Assembly (NCBI GenBank): GCA_910574185.1
Contig: CAJSZQ010000004.1
Location: forward strand, 1-64,000
DNA length: 64,000 bases
Direction: 5' to 3'
DNA from: Lachnospiraceae bacterium
GTDB lineage: Bacteria > Bacillota > Clostridia > Lachnospirales > Lachnospiraceae
Shown here: one piece after another, positions 26,167 to 34,069 of the stretch
Position numbering within the stretch: the stretch's first letter is position 1
How the letters are laid out: each line of letters opens with the position of its first letter
Program-made: the position numbers and the translations under genes
The notes under the pieces: generated by a model
Told to the model about the DNA's origin: nothing
What the model saw: only the letters and a program-made list of their open reading frames with translations
Databases searched by the model: none

Positions 26167-26889
26167 ATGACAAAAGATGAACTAAGAGTATATCTGGCAA
26201 AAATTATGAAGCTTGAAACGGAAAGATATGAAATTAGTTTAGCTGTTTCGCAATTGAAGAAAGAAAGGAATTTATACCGGCAGATGGCAGATAAACCGGC
26301 CTGCGAAGAACGAAGGGAAAAGAGATGGACAAAAGGGGTTTGGAAGGATATATGGCAATCGTCCATTATTGCAGGATTGGCAGGGACAATGGCGGGATTT
26401 GCCGGCGGATTATTTATGGAGTATCTGCCATGGATAGCTGTTTCTAGGAACCCTTTGATGACAGAGAGCAGTATTATGTGGGGATTTATGAGTTTTTTTC
26501 TGGTGACGTTTGCCGTTATGATTTTATACGCAGGTGGAAAGTTATACATTTACAATAGAGAGGCCAGAAGGCATAATCAGGAGAGAGTAGGAAAAAACAA
26601 AGTGATTCTTGAAGAATCATGGAATGCAAGGAAAAAGATTCGGATACTGGAGGGAGAAATGACACAATTATTGGATGGTTATCAGAAAGCGGAAGAGAAG
26701 TTGCGGGAACTCTACAGCAGCGACGTAATTTATTCCAAGTATCAAACGTTTGCTCCGGTTTCCAAATTTTATGAGTATCTTTCTTCCGGACGCTGTTCTC
26801 AGTTAGAAGGATATGACGGCGCGTATAATCTATATGAAAAAGAATTACTGGCAGAGTCTATTAAAGATTCTTTGGAATGTATCTTGTGA
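26167..26889 (+). CDS. Two-TM coiled-coil membrane protein of unknown function
   Basis: 240 residues. The charged N-terminal helix (KLETERYEISLAVSQLKKER) is followed by two membrane helices at about 63-85 and 100-122, then a long coiled coil (about 130-180) and a C-terminal motif region: SKYQTFAPVSKFYEYLSSGR followed by a Cys, LEG and GAYNLYEKEL. From memory this C-terminal pattern recurs in many uncharacterised Firmicute proteins. Both termini probably lie in the cytoplasm. The ATG has an AAAGGAG ribosome site. The last codons and TGA lie inside a 47-bp repeat unit. It pairs divergently with an XRE regulator. I infer no function. Confidence 0.8.
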   Translation: MTKDELRVYLAKIMKLETERYEISLAVSQLKKERNLYRQMADKPACEERREKRWTKGVWKDIWQSSIIAGLAGTMAGFAGGLFMEYLPWIAVSRNPLMTESSIMWGFMSFFLVTFAVMILYAGGKLYIYNREARRHNQERVGKNKVILEESWNARKKIRILEGEMTQLLDGYQKAEEKLRELYSSDVIYSKYQTFAPVSKFYEYLSSGRCSQLEGYDGAYNLYEKELLAESIKDSLECIL

Positions 26890-26976
26890 AATAGCCGAAT
26901 GGCCATGATGGGATGCCTGGAAGGTGTACCTTGTGAAACGGCCGGATGGCCATGACGGGATACCTGGAAGGTGTAT
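26883..26976 (+). repeat. Two tandem 47-bp repeats (GGCC family)
   Basis: Units start at 26883 and 26930. Each reads CTTGTGAAA, then GCCG-ATGGCCATGA, then a GGGAT and CCTGGAAGGTGTA block. They match the 45-bp units at 62426 in the same orientation and the 46-bp units at 53415 in reverse. The first unit contains the stop codon of the preceding gene. Confidence 0.8.
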
Positions 26977-26977
26977 A

Positions 26978-27011
26978 CTGCCCTCAGTGTGGTTTTGCAC
27001 ACTGGGGGCAG
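26978..27011 (-). terminator. Strong hairpin, probable terminator of yqeY
   Basis: CTGCCCTCAGTGTG (26978-26991) pairs almost completely with CACACTGGGGGCAG (26998-27011) around a TTTT-containing loop. It lies 8 bp beyond the yqeY stop on the minus strand. No T tract follows on either strand, so efficiency is uncertain. Confidence 0.6.
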
Positions 27012-27018
27012 CGCAGCT

Positions 27019-27465
27019 TTAATTCATATGCTTTGTAAGAAGTTCATTTACCAGTTTGCCGTCTGCTTTGCCTTTTACTTTTGGCATCAGTGTTTTCATA
27101 ATTCGGCCTTTATCTTTGCCGGTGGGAGCGTCAATGCCCAGTTCGGCGAGGGTTGCGGAAATGATGGTTTCAATCTCGTCTGCATCCATCATCTTCGGCG
27201 CATACTGTTCCAGAACAGCTAGACGGTGTCTGCATTCTTCAAGGATATCGTTGCGGTCTGCTGGGGTGAGTTCCAGCGTTTCTTTTGTCTGTTTGATTTC
27301 TTTCAGGACAACTTGAATTTCTTCTTCCGGGGTTAAGTCGCTTCTCTTATCAATCGCTTTATTCTTCAATGCGGCAAGGAGCAAGGATAAGGTATCTTTC
27401 GTGTTTTTTTCACCGGCTTTCATAGCTTTTACCATATCGCTTCTCACTTCGTCGATTTTGCTCAT
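27019..27465 (-). CDS. yqeY: GatB/YqeY domain-containing protein
   Basis: 148 residues, full length for the YqeY family. N-terminal helical bundle (SKIDEVRSDMVKAMKAGEKN, LSLLLAALKN), then a GatB-like C-terminal domain (TGKDKGRIMKTLMPKVKGKA, ADGKLVNELL). The domain resembles the tRNA-binding tail of amidotransferase subunit B, suggesting a role with tRNA, but the exact function is not established. AAGGAGG precedes the ATG on the minus strand. It lies downstream of trpB2 in the same direction. Confidence 0.92.
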   Translation of the reverse strand: MSKIDEVRSDMVKAMKAGEKNTKDTLSLLLAALKNKAIDKRSDLTPEEEIQVVLKEIKQTKETLELTPADRNDILEECRHRLAVLEQYAPKMMDADEIETIISATLAELGIDAPTGKDKGRIMKTLMPKVKGKADGKLVNELLTKHMN

Positions 27466-27548
27466 AGTTGTTTATCCTCCTTGATTCATTTTGTATTCTG
27501 CAGATAGTAACTGTGAAGTAGTTGCCTGCAGGGAAATATAATTATTGA

Positions 27549-28928
27549 TTAACGATTTACATTGGGGAGTCCGGCAAATCCCGCTGCAAGTTCTGCGTCT
27601 GTCGGTATATAGTCGGTCATATCGCCATCGTTGTATCTTGCATATGCGAACATATCAAAATATCCGGTTCCGGTAAGGCCAAAGACGATAGTTTTTGCTT
27701 CGCCGGTTTCTTTGCATCTCATAGCTTCGTCCATGGCAACTTTAATCGCATGACTGCTTTCTGGCGCGGGAAGAATACCTTCAATCCGGGCAAATTTGGT
27801 TGCGGCTTCGAATACAGAAGTCTGTTCCACTGAAACGGCAGTCATTAGTTTGTCTTCATAAAGCTGTGACAGAATGGAACTCATACCATGGTAACGCAAG
27901 CCTCCCGCATGATTGGCAGACGGAATGAATCCGCTTCCCAGAGTATACATCTTAGCCAGTGGGCATACCATTCCCGTATCGCAGAAATCGTATGCGTATC
28001 TGCCCCGGGTTAAGCTGGGACAGCTTGCAGGCTCTACGGCGATAAACTGGTAGTCCTTTTCGCCCCGCAGTTTTTCACCCATAAACGGAGAAATCAGTCC
28101 GCCCAGGTTCGAGCCGCCTCCGGCGCAGCCGATGATGATATCTGGCGTTATATCATATTTGTCAAGGGCTGCTTTGGTCTCCAAACCGATAACCGACTGG
28201 TGGAGCATTACCTGGGATAATACAGAGCCCAGTACATAACGGTAGCCTTCATGGGAAGTAGCGTCTTCTACCGCTTCGGAGATTGCGCAACCGAGACTGC
28301 CTGAAGTACCGGGATGTTCTGCCAGAATTTTGCGTCCCACATTGGTTAGTTCAGAAGGGGACGGGGTTACATTTGCCCCGTAGGTACGCATGACTTCCCG
28401 GCGGAAAGGCTTCTGCTCGTAGGAGCATTTTACCATATATACCCGGCAGTCCAGACCGAGATATGCGCATGCCATAGAAAGAGCTGTTCCCCACTGTCCT
28501 GCTCCGGTTTCGGTTGTAACGCCTTTTAGCCCCTGATTCTTTGCATAATAGGCCTGCGCAATAGCAGAATTTAGTTTGTGGCTTCCGGAAGTGTTGTTCC
28601 CCTCGAATTTGTAGTAAATATTCGCAGGTGTGTCAAGAGCCTCCTCCAGACAGTAGGCGCGCACCAGAGGCGACGGGCGATACATTTTGTAGAATTCCTG
28701 AATCTCCTGCGGAATGTCGAAATATGCTGTGGAATCGTCAAGCTCCTGCTTTACAAGCTCTTCACAGAATACAGCGCTTAATTCCTCTGCGGTCATTGGT
28801 TCTAAGGTTCCGGGGTTTAACAGGGGCGCCGGTTTATTCTTCATATCGGCGCGGACATTATACCACTGCTTTGGCATCTCCTGCTCTTCCAGGTAAATTT
28901 TGTAAGGGATTTTGTTATTATTTGTCAT
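27549..28928 (-). CDS. trpB: TrpB-like pyridoxal-phosphate-dependent enzyme (TrpB2)
   Basis: 459 residues, typical of TrpB2 and longer than the 390-410 of classical TrpB1. It condenses indole or an indole precursor with L-serine to tryptophan. The PLP-binding lysine is in GSHKLNSA near residue 115; the substrate loop ETGAGQWGTALS and the phosphate-binding GCAGGGSNLGG are clear. The N-terminal extension (YNVRADM, PLLNPGTLEPM) is TrpB2-specific. No trpA or other trp gene is nearby, so it may salvage free indole. A T-box leader lies upstream. Confidence 0.93.
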   Translation of the reverse strand: MTNNNKIPYKIYLEEQEMPKQWYNVRADMKNKPAPLLNPGTLEPMTAEELSAVFCEELVKQELDDSTAYFDIPQEIQEFYKMYRPSPLVRAYCLEEALDTPANIYYKFEGNNTSGSHKLNSAIAQAYYAKNQGLKGVTTETGAGQWGTALSMACAYLGLDCRVYMVKCSYEQKPFRREVMRTYGANVTPSPSELTNVGRKILAEHPGTSGSLGCAISEAVEDATSHEGYRYVLGSVLSQVMLHQSVIGLETKAALDKYDITPDIIIGCAGGGSNLGGLISPFMGEKLRGEKDYQFIAVEPASCPSLTRGRYAYDFCDTGMVCPLAKMYTLGSGFIPSANHAGGLRYHGMSSILSQLYEDKLMTAVSVEQTSVFEAATKFARIEGILPAPESSHAIKVAMDEAMRCKETGEAKTIVFGLTGTGYFDMFAYARYNDGDMTDYIPTDAELAAGFAGLPNVNR

Positions 28929-29091
28929 TGTGTAAAACCTTCCTTCCGTTGAATATAATAATTGACAAAACTGTTGTTGCTATTTACAGGCATTTGTGAA
29001 CAGCAACCGAACCGTTCTGAGAGGCGGACGCGCATCTTCGCATATAATGTTCTCACTATGATAGAAAAATTCATGGGTTGATTCAAGGGAT

Positions 29092-29366
29092 AAAAAAACC
29101 TGCCCTATCGGTTCTGATAGGACAGGAGCTATCTTCCTGCGGTGCCACCTATATTCATTCTGTATAAGAATGCGCTTAATCATGTACTTATCATACATGT
29201 TCCAATATAACGGTTGGAGACCGTCGCCCCTACATCAGCATGCGCTAATCTCAGTTTGCCCTCCCAAGTCCATTCGCCTTTATCGTCACTGTTCCGGTTC
29301 CACCAGTCCGGTACTCTCTGTAAGTTCGTTATAGAGGTTACTAATCTTGTTCATCGGTTCTTAATT
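29092..29366 (-). promoter_or_regulatory. T-box riboswitch leader of trpB2
   Basis: On the minus strand the conserved T-box AGGTGGCACCGC (29139-29150) is followed by a terminator, CCTGTCCTATC paired with GATAGGGCAGG, and seven T (29092-29126). Stem I features are visible upstream: GAGAGTACCGG and GGTGGAACCGG. The likely specifier is TGG (29270-29272) in GAATGGAC, tryptophan, which fits the downstream gene. Uncharged tRNA would stabilise the antiterminator. The specifier choice is inferred. Confidence 0.88.
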
Positions 29367-29372
29367 TATATT

Positions 29373-29402
29373 ATTATACGGGAGACGGAGCGTGTTTGTC
29401 AA
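29373..29402 (-). promoter_or_regulatory. Sigma-A promoter of the T-box/trpB2 transcript
   Basis: On the minus strand TTGACA (29402-29397), 18-bp spacer, TATAAT (29378-29373). Near-consensus boxes placed just before the T-box leader. Confidence 0.8.
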
Positions 29403-29428
29403 GGCTGAATGAATATTCAGTCGGATTC

Positions 29429-29462
29429 CGTAACAGTGAAGCCGGAAGGATGAACTGTTACG
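29429..29462. repeat. REP-like hairpin CGTAACAGT / ACTGTTACG
   Basis: Perfect 9-bp arms (29429-29437 and 29454-29462) around GAAGCCGGAAGGATGA. A near-identical segment occurs at 34034-34068 and a related one at 20345. No promoter role is evident. Confidence 0.7.
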
Positions 29463-29601
29463 ATTGGCTGTTGATTTATTTTGCTGAGGATGATATATTG
29501 ACTTTGACATTAGTCGTTACTGGTGTTCATGTGGATTTGCTTAACATGCAAGGAGAGTAAAATAATAGATTTCAGAAAAGAATTAGTACAGGAGGAAGAA
29601 T

Positions 29602-30249
29602 ATGCGGCGAGGAGTATTATTTGATATGGACGGTGTTATCTCAGACACAGAACGGTTCTATGTAGAGGCAGTGATAGAACGGCTGCAGAGGGACGGAATA
29701 ACGGTGACGCCCGCAGAACTCAACGATTTGTTTGGCAGTACGTTGAGGCGCAGCTGCGGTATACTGAAAGAACGGTATAATCTTAAGATGGATGTAGATA
29801 CCTATGTGGATGAGATACATGCAATTAAGGATCAGATTCTTGAGATTCAGGGCCTGCATCCTATGCCTGGGGTGGTGGAACTGATACGCGGGCTTCGTGA
29901 GGCCGGCGCTCTTTTGGCAGTAGCCTCCAGTTCGCCCAGGGAAGTGATTGAGTATAATATGGAGGCATTTGGCATACGGGATTGTTTTGGCACCATAGTC
30001 AGTGGATTGGAGTGCAGAGAGGGAAAGCCGGCGCCTGAGATTTATCTGAGAGCGGCGGAGAATCTGGGGCTTGTGCCTTCTGAATGTGTGGTAATTGAAG
30101 ATTCTGCCAATGGCGTGAAGGCCGGAAAAGCGGCGGGTATGTATTGTTATGCCTATGTTCCGCCGCAGGCGTACCGCCAGGATGTAAGTGCAGCGGACAA
30201 AGAACTTGTATCCTTCTGTAACCTTACGGCGAAGGATATTTTAGCTTAA
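29602..30249 (+). CDS. HAD-superfamily hydrolase, beta-phosphoglucomutase-like
   Basis: 215 residues with FDMDGVISDTERFY (motif I, residues 7-20; the second Asp and GVISD typical of the phosphoglucomutase/phosphatase subfamily), LAVASSSPREVIEYN (motif II), GKPAPEIYL (Lys) and VIEDSANGVKAGKAAGM (motif IV). The cap domain is the alpha-helical type. It could be a sugar-phosphate mutase or phosphatase. GGAGGAAG precedes the ATG. It is convergent with the LacI gene, with 16 bp between the stops. Confidence 0.85.
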   Translation: MRRGVLFDMDGVISDTERFYVEAVIERLQRDGITVTPAELNDLFGSTLRRSCGILKERYNLKMDVDTYVDEIHAIKDQILEIQGLHPMPGVVELIRGLREAGALLAVASSSPREVIEYNMEAFGIRDCFGTIVSGLECREGKPAPEIYLRAAENLGLVPSECVVIEDSANGVKAGKAAGMYCYAYVPPQAYRQDVSAADKELVSFCNLTAKDILA

Positions 30250-30265
30250 AGGTATATTCGCTTTG

Positions 30266-31348
30266 TTACCGAATCGGGCATTTTCCTGTGGAGCTCCGGA
30301 TAATTAGCCGGGGCTCATATTCCAGACGGATGATATAACCGGGTTGATTTTCGTCATTTTTCTGGCTGTTTTTCCGGTAAATCATATCAACAGCTTCCTC
30401 GCCCTTTTTCATAGAAGCGTGCTCTACGGTAGTCAGAGAAAGCTGAGGCATGGCAGAGAGGGCAATGTTGTCAAAACCGCATACAGAATAGTCATGAGGA
30501 ACCTTATATCCATGGTCGGCTAAGGCGGCCATGATTCCAAAAGCAGCTGTATCATTGTTTCCGATGAACGCAGTAGAGAGGGTTCCTTTTTTTAATGATT
30601 TTTTGGTTAAGTCATAGGCATTTTGATATTCTGCACTCTCAGCAGAGTATTGTTCAAAAGCAGGCTGAGTCTGGTGGAGAACTTCTATTTGTTCTATGGG
30701 GATTCCCTGGTCGCGAAAGCTTGATTTAACGCCTTCAAGTCTGTGAACACGCCCGATTTCCTTTTTGTTAATTGGGGTAGAGACATAAGAAATATGAGTA
30801 TGTCCAAGGGAAATCAGATGGCTTCCCATCAGATATCCGGGTTTGGTGCTGTCAAGTTCTACCGAATCAAAGCGGCAGGCGGAAGGCTTGTCTCCTACGG
30901 ATATGACAGGAATCCGGCGGGAAAGATCATTCATCTTCTGTACTTCTGTGACGGGATACAGGGAAATAATTCCAGCCAGCTTGTTTTTCTCCAGCATATC
31001 CAAATAGAGCTGTTCGGTTTGGGCGCTGCGGAAGGTGGTAACAGTAAACACCGTATATTGATACATTTCTGCACGTTTGATAATCGAGTGGAGCATCATG
31101 GAATAGTATCCGCCGGAAAGTCTGGGACAGAAAACAATAATGCTTTTTGATAAAGTTTGTTCTTTTTTAGTCTCCTTGGGATAAGATTTGTGATACCCCA
31201 TGGACAGAGCGGCTTCCCGAACCTTTAAAATGGTTTCTTCCGTAAATGATACGTTAGGTCTTTCACTTAGAATCATAGATACTGTAGACTGAGATATGTC
31301 CAGCACTTCAGCAATATCGCGGGTAGTGACTTTTTTTCTTTTTCCCAA
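30266..31348 (-). CDS. LacI-family transcriptional regulator
   Basis: 360 residues from a TTG start with AGGAGG upstream. The N-terminal helix-turn-helix (TTRDIAEVLDISQSTVSMIL) is followed by the hinge helix and a periplasmic-binding-like sensor domain (IIVFCPRLSGGYYSMMLHSI through CGFDNIALSAMPQLSLTTVE). The effector is unknown. TTGATTAA-type boxes cluster in its upstream region and in front of the divergent dehydrogenase gene, suggesting autoregulation and control of that gene. Confidence 0.92.
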   Translation of the reverse strand: MGKRKKVTTRDIAEVLDISQSTVSMILSERPNVSFTEETILKVREAALSMGYHKSYPKETKKEQTLSKSIIVFCPRLSGGYYSMMLHSIIKRAEMYQYTVFTVTTFRSAQTEQLYLDMLEKNKLAGIISLYPVTEVQKMNDLSRRIPVISVGDKPSACRFDSVELDSTKPGYLMGSHLISLGHTHISYVSTPINKKEIGRVHRLEGVKSSFRDQGIPIEQIEVLHQTQPAFEQYSAESAEYQNAYDLTKKSLKKGTLSTAFIGNNDTAAFGIMAALADHGYKVPHDYSVCGFDNIALSAMPQLSLTTVEHASMKKGEEAVDMIYRKNSQKNDENQPGYIIRLEYEPRLIIRSSTGKCPIR

Positions 31349-31376
31349 GATAATACCTCCTGATATATTGATTTAT

Positions 31377-31624
31377 TTTGATTATTAACAATGTGTTAAT
31401 CAAATACCTGTTTTATTAGTAATATTATAGCTTTGATTAATGGCAGGGTCAAGTCTTGATTAAACCGGCGGAGCCTGTTATGAAAAGTATGTCATTATTT
31501 ACTGGTGTACGGTCTCGCTTATAGTAACGATTCGGGTCGACATTCTGAATGTTTCCATTGTACCAGGTGCGTATAGCGGCTGGAATATTTTCTTGCAGTG
31601 TTATATGACATGGAATTAATCAAA
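31377..31624. promoter_or_regulatory. Cluster of TTGATTAA operator-like boxes
   Basis: Copies at 31377-31384 (TTTGATTA), 31396-31404 (TTAATCAAA), 31432-31440 (TTTGATTAA), 31456-31463 (TTGATTAA) and 31616-31624 (TTAATCAAA). The first two face each other to form a 28-bp near-palindrome just upstream of the LacI start. Likely LacI-family sites, by position. Confidence 0.55.
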
Positions 31625-31679
31625 CATTAAAAATTAATGGAATCAGCTTTCTATTTATATAACGATGAATTTGCAGTGT

Positions 31680-31708
31680 TTGACAGAGTAGAATAAAAAT
31701 GCTTTAAT
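31680..31708 (+). promoter_or_regulatory. Sigma-A promoter of the GpsA-like gene
   Basis: TTGACA (31680-31685), 17-bp spacer, TTTAAT (31703-31708). The -10 is part of TTTAATCAT, which partly matches the TTAATCAAA boxes upstream. Confidence 0.65.
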
Positions 31709-31764
31709 CATAGCAACAGATAAGCCTGATTACAATGAATGAAGATAAGTAGGAGGATGAAATA

Positions 31765-32814
31765 ATGAGCGTTATTACTTTTGTATGTGCAGGGCAGATG
31801 AATTCAGCAATTACATTTCCGGCCTTCGAGAACGGACATGAAGTTCGTTTGGTAGGTTCGCCGCTGGACAGGGAAATTATTGAGGGACTCAAGAAAGATA
31901 ATTACCATATTACGTTAAAACGTACGCTGCATGAGGGAATCAAGTATTATCAAATTGAAGAGCTTATGGAGGCTCTGGATGGAGCGGACTTGGTGTTAGG
32001 AGGGGTCAGCAGCTTCGGGCTTGACTGGTTTTGTGACGAGATTTTGCCAGTGTTGCCGGAAGAAGTTCCGGTTCTTACGGTGACCAAGGGTATGGTAGAC
32101 AGAGAGGATGGAACTCTGGTTCCTTATCCGGAAATATTTGCAGAGAGGCAGCCAGAAGGCAAGCATCTGAATTTGAATGCTATCGGAGGTCCTTGTACCA
32201 GTTATGAGTTGGCAGATCACGATGACAGTCATGTGGCATTCTGCGGAAAGAATATGGAGACGCTGAAGTTTATGAAGTCTCTGTTGGAGACCGATTATTA
32301 TCATATCAGTCTTTCTACGGATGTGACAGGCGTGGAGTGTGCAGTTGCTCTGAAAAATGCTTATGCGCTTGGTGTAACGCTGGCTGTGGGAATGGCAGAA
32401 AAACGAGATGGAAAAATCGGAGCGCAGCACTATAATTCCCAGGCGGCTCTTTTCGGTCAAAGTGTAAAAGAAATGGGAAAGCTGCTTGATATCATTGGCG
32501 GAAAGCCGGAGAATCTGATTCATGGAGTGGGGGATTTGTATGTGACTGTATTCGGTGGAAGAACCCGTAAGATAGGCACCTTGCTTGGAAGAGGACTTAG
32601 CTTTGACGAGGCAATGGAAGAATTAAAAGGCGTGACTCTGGAATCAATTGTAATTGCCACAAGGACAGCCAGAGCTGCAAAGAAACTGGCGGAGAGAAAT
32701 GTGATATCTTTAAAAGATTTCCCTTTGCTGATGCATATTGATACATTGATTAATGAAGGGGCAGAAGTTAATATTCCATGGAAGACGTTTACCTGGGAAG
32801 ATTTCTGCGAATAA
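31765..32814 (+). CDS. Glycerol-3-phosphate dehydrogenase (GpsA)-like NAD(P)-dependent dehydrogenase
   Basis: 349 residues. An N-terminal Rossmann domain with ITFVCAGQMNSAITFPAFE where classical GpsA has GAGSWG. It is followed by VTKGMVDREDG, the IGGPCTSYELA segment (GpsA SGPS-like) and the helical substrate domain with the catalytic-type lysine in VECAVALKNAYALGV and GVGDLYVTVFGGRTRKIG. The overall fold and motif order are GpsA-like, but the cofactor loop is atypical, so the substrate could differ. AGGAGG precedes the ATG. Its promoter region carries LacI-type boxes. Confidence 0.8.
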   Translation: MSVITFVCAGQMNSAITFPAFENGHEVRLVGSPLDREIIEGLKKDNYHITLKRTLHEGIKYYQIEELMEALDGADLVLGGVSSFGLDWFCDEILPVLPEEVPVLTVTKGMVDREDGTLVPYPEIFAERQPEGKHLNLNAIGGPCTSYELADHDDSHVAFCGKNMETLKFMKSLLETDYYHISLSTDVTGVECAVALKNAYALGVTLAVGMAEKRDGKIGAQHYNSQAALFGQSVKEMGKLLDIIGGKPENLIHGVGDLYVTVFGGRTRKIGTLLGRGLSFDEAMEELKGVTLESIVIATRTARAAKKLAERNVISLKDFPLLMHIDTLINEGAEVNIPWKTFTWEDFCE

Positions 32815-32960
32815 AATATCGTTTGTATTGCTATCATCGGCGGCCAATATGAATGGATGTTGGCAAAGTCTAAATTAAACAAGAAACAGGTATAAAATAC
32901 CTCCATTTACAGATAATAGTATCACTTACAATGAATATCTGCAGATGGAGGGCTTATTAT

Positions 32961-33509
32961 ATGAAGGCAACAGGAATTGTACGAAGAATTGACGATCTTG
33001 GGCGTGTAGTAATTCCGAAGGAGATTCGGAGAACCTTACGTATCCGGGAAGGCGACCCACTGGAAATCTTCACAGACAGAGAAGGAGAAGTGATTCTTAA
33101 GAAATATTCGCCGATTGGAGAGCTGTCGAACTTTGCAAGGCAGTATGCGGAAAGTATTTCCCAGGCGCTGGGCTGTCTGGTATGTATCTGCGATATGGAT
33201 CAGGTGATTGCCGCGTCGGGAAACGGCCGCAAAGATATGCAGGACAAATACATTACAAAGCAGCTTTGCAAGGCGATGAGCGAGCGTATGGAGGTAGTGG
33301 CTGTAGACAGTGATAAGAAATTTATTAAAATTATAAACGAGCAGGACGATTCTTTCATAGGTGAAGTAATTACTCCGATTATCTGTGAGGGAGATGTGAT
33401 TGGAGCAGTGGCGCTTCTTAATAGGGACGAGAAGAAAAAGTTCGGGGAGACGGAACGAAAGATTGCCGTTTGTGCGGCCGGTTTTCTGGGACGTCAGATG
33501 GAGCAGTAA
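32961..33509 (+). CDS. spoVT: Stage V sporulation protein T (SpoVT)
   Basis: 182 residues from ATG 32961, which has GGAGGG upstream and gives the family start MKATGIVRRIDDLGRVVIP; the frame runs back to 32931 without a ribosome site. The N-terminal AbrB-type swapped-hairpin DNA-binding domain (residues 1-50) is followed by a GAF-like domain. SpoVT tunes sigma-G-dependent forespore genes. It stands alone here, with a gap on each side. Confidence 0.95.
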   Translation: MKATGIVRRIDDLGRVVIPKEIRRTLRIREGDPLEIFTDREGEVILKKYSPIGELSNFARQYAESISQALGCLVCICDMDQVIAASGNGRKDMQDKYITKQLCKAMSERMEVVAVDSDKKFIKIINEQDDSFIGEVITPIICEGDVIGAVALLNRDEKKKFGETERKIAVCAAGFLGRQMEQ

Positions 33510-33590
33510 CTGAAAAAATATCTGCATAAAATCCTGTCCGCCATCATATGGATTACTATAATCTTAGTTGATAGCGGGGTGGGATATTAG

Positions 33591-33965
33591 ATGGATAGAA
33601 ACCGAAGGGAAGCAAGGATAGCCGGGTGGATATTAAAGTCGCTGCTTCTGTCGTATGCACTGACAGGGATATTGCTGCTTACATTGGCAATGCTTCTGTA
33701 TAAGCTGGATATGGACGAAAAGGCAGTGTCGGCCGGCATTATTGCAATTTATATCACAGCGACACTGATAGGCGGTCTTGCAATCGGAAAGATGGCAAAG
33801 ACAAGAAAATTTCTCTGGGGATTGATTCTAGGTATTCTGTACTTTGCCCTGCTGATTCTGATTACCATGGGAGTGTATCGGACGTTGGACGGAGCAGTGG
33901 CAAGTCTTGTAACTACGTTTCTCTTATGTGCGGGAGGCGGAACAATCGGAGGGATGATTTCCTAA
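33591..33965 (+). CDS. TIGR04086 family membrane protein
   Basis: 124 residues with four membrane helices (about 12-35, 45-66, 72-93 and 100-122) and short basic loops (GKMAKTRKF). Size and the four-helix pattern with LCAGGGTIGGMIS at the end fit the TIGR04086 (YrzE-like) family found in Clostridia; function is unknown. GGGGTGGG precedes the ATG. It lies between spoVT and the SCIFF locus. Confidence 0.85.
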   Translation: MDRNRREARIAGWILKSLLLSYALTGILLLTLAMLLYKLDMDEKAVSAGIIAIYITATLIGGLAIGKMAKTRKFLWGLILGILYFALLILITMGVYRTLDGAVASLVTTFLLCAGGGTIGGMIS

Positions 33966-34069
33966 GACTTAAGAACGAAGGCTTTCTTAGGTGGAATCCG
34001 CCCCTTCGGGCAGACAAACTTTAAAATAGGCGGATTCCGTAATAGTGAAGCCGGAAGGCTGAACTGTTA
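33965..34069. repeat. Composite of short palindromes after the TIGR04086 gene
   Basis: GACTTAAGAACGAAGGCTTTCTTAG starts at 33967 (shown to match the family core at 34185). GGAATCCGCC (33993-34002) and GGCGGATTCC (34029-34038) are perfect arms, and CGTAATAGTGAAGCCGGAAG with GAACTGTTAG repeats the hairpin at 29429. No gene is visible. Confidence 0.65.
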
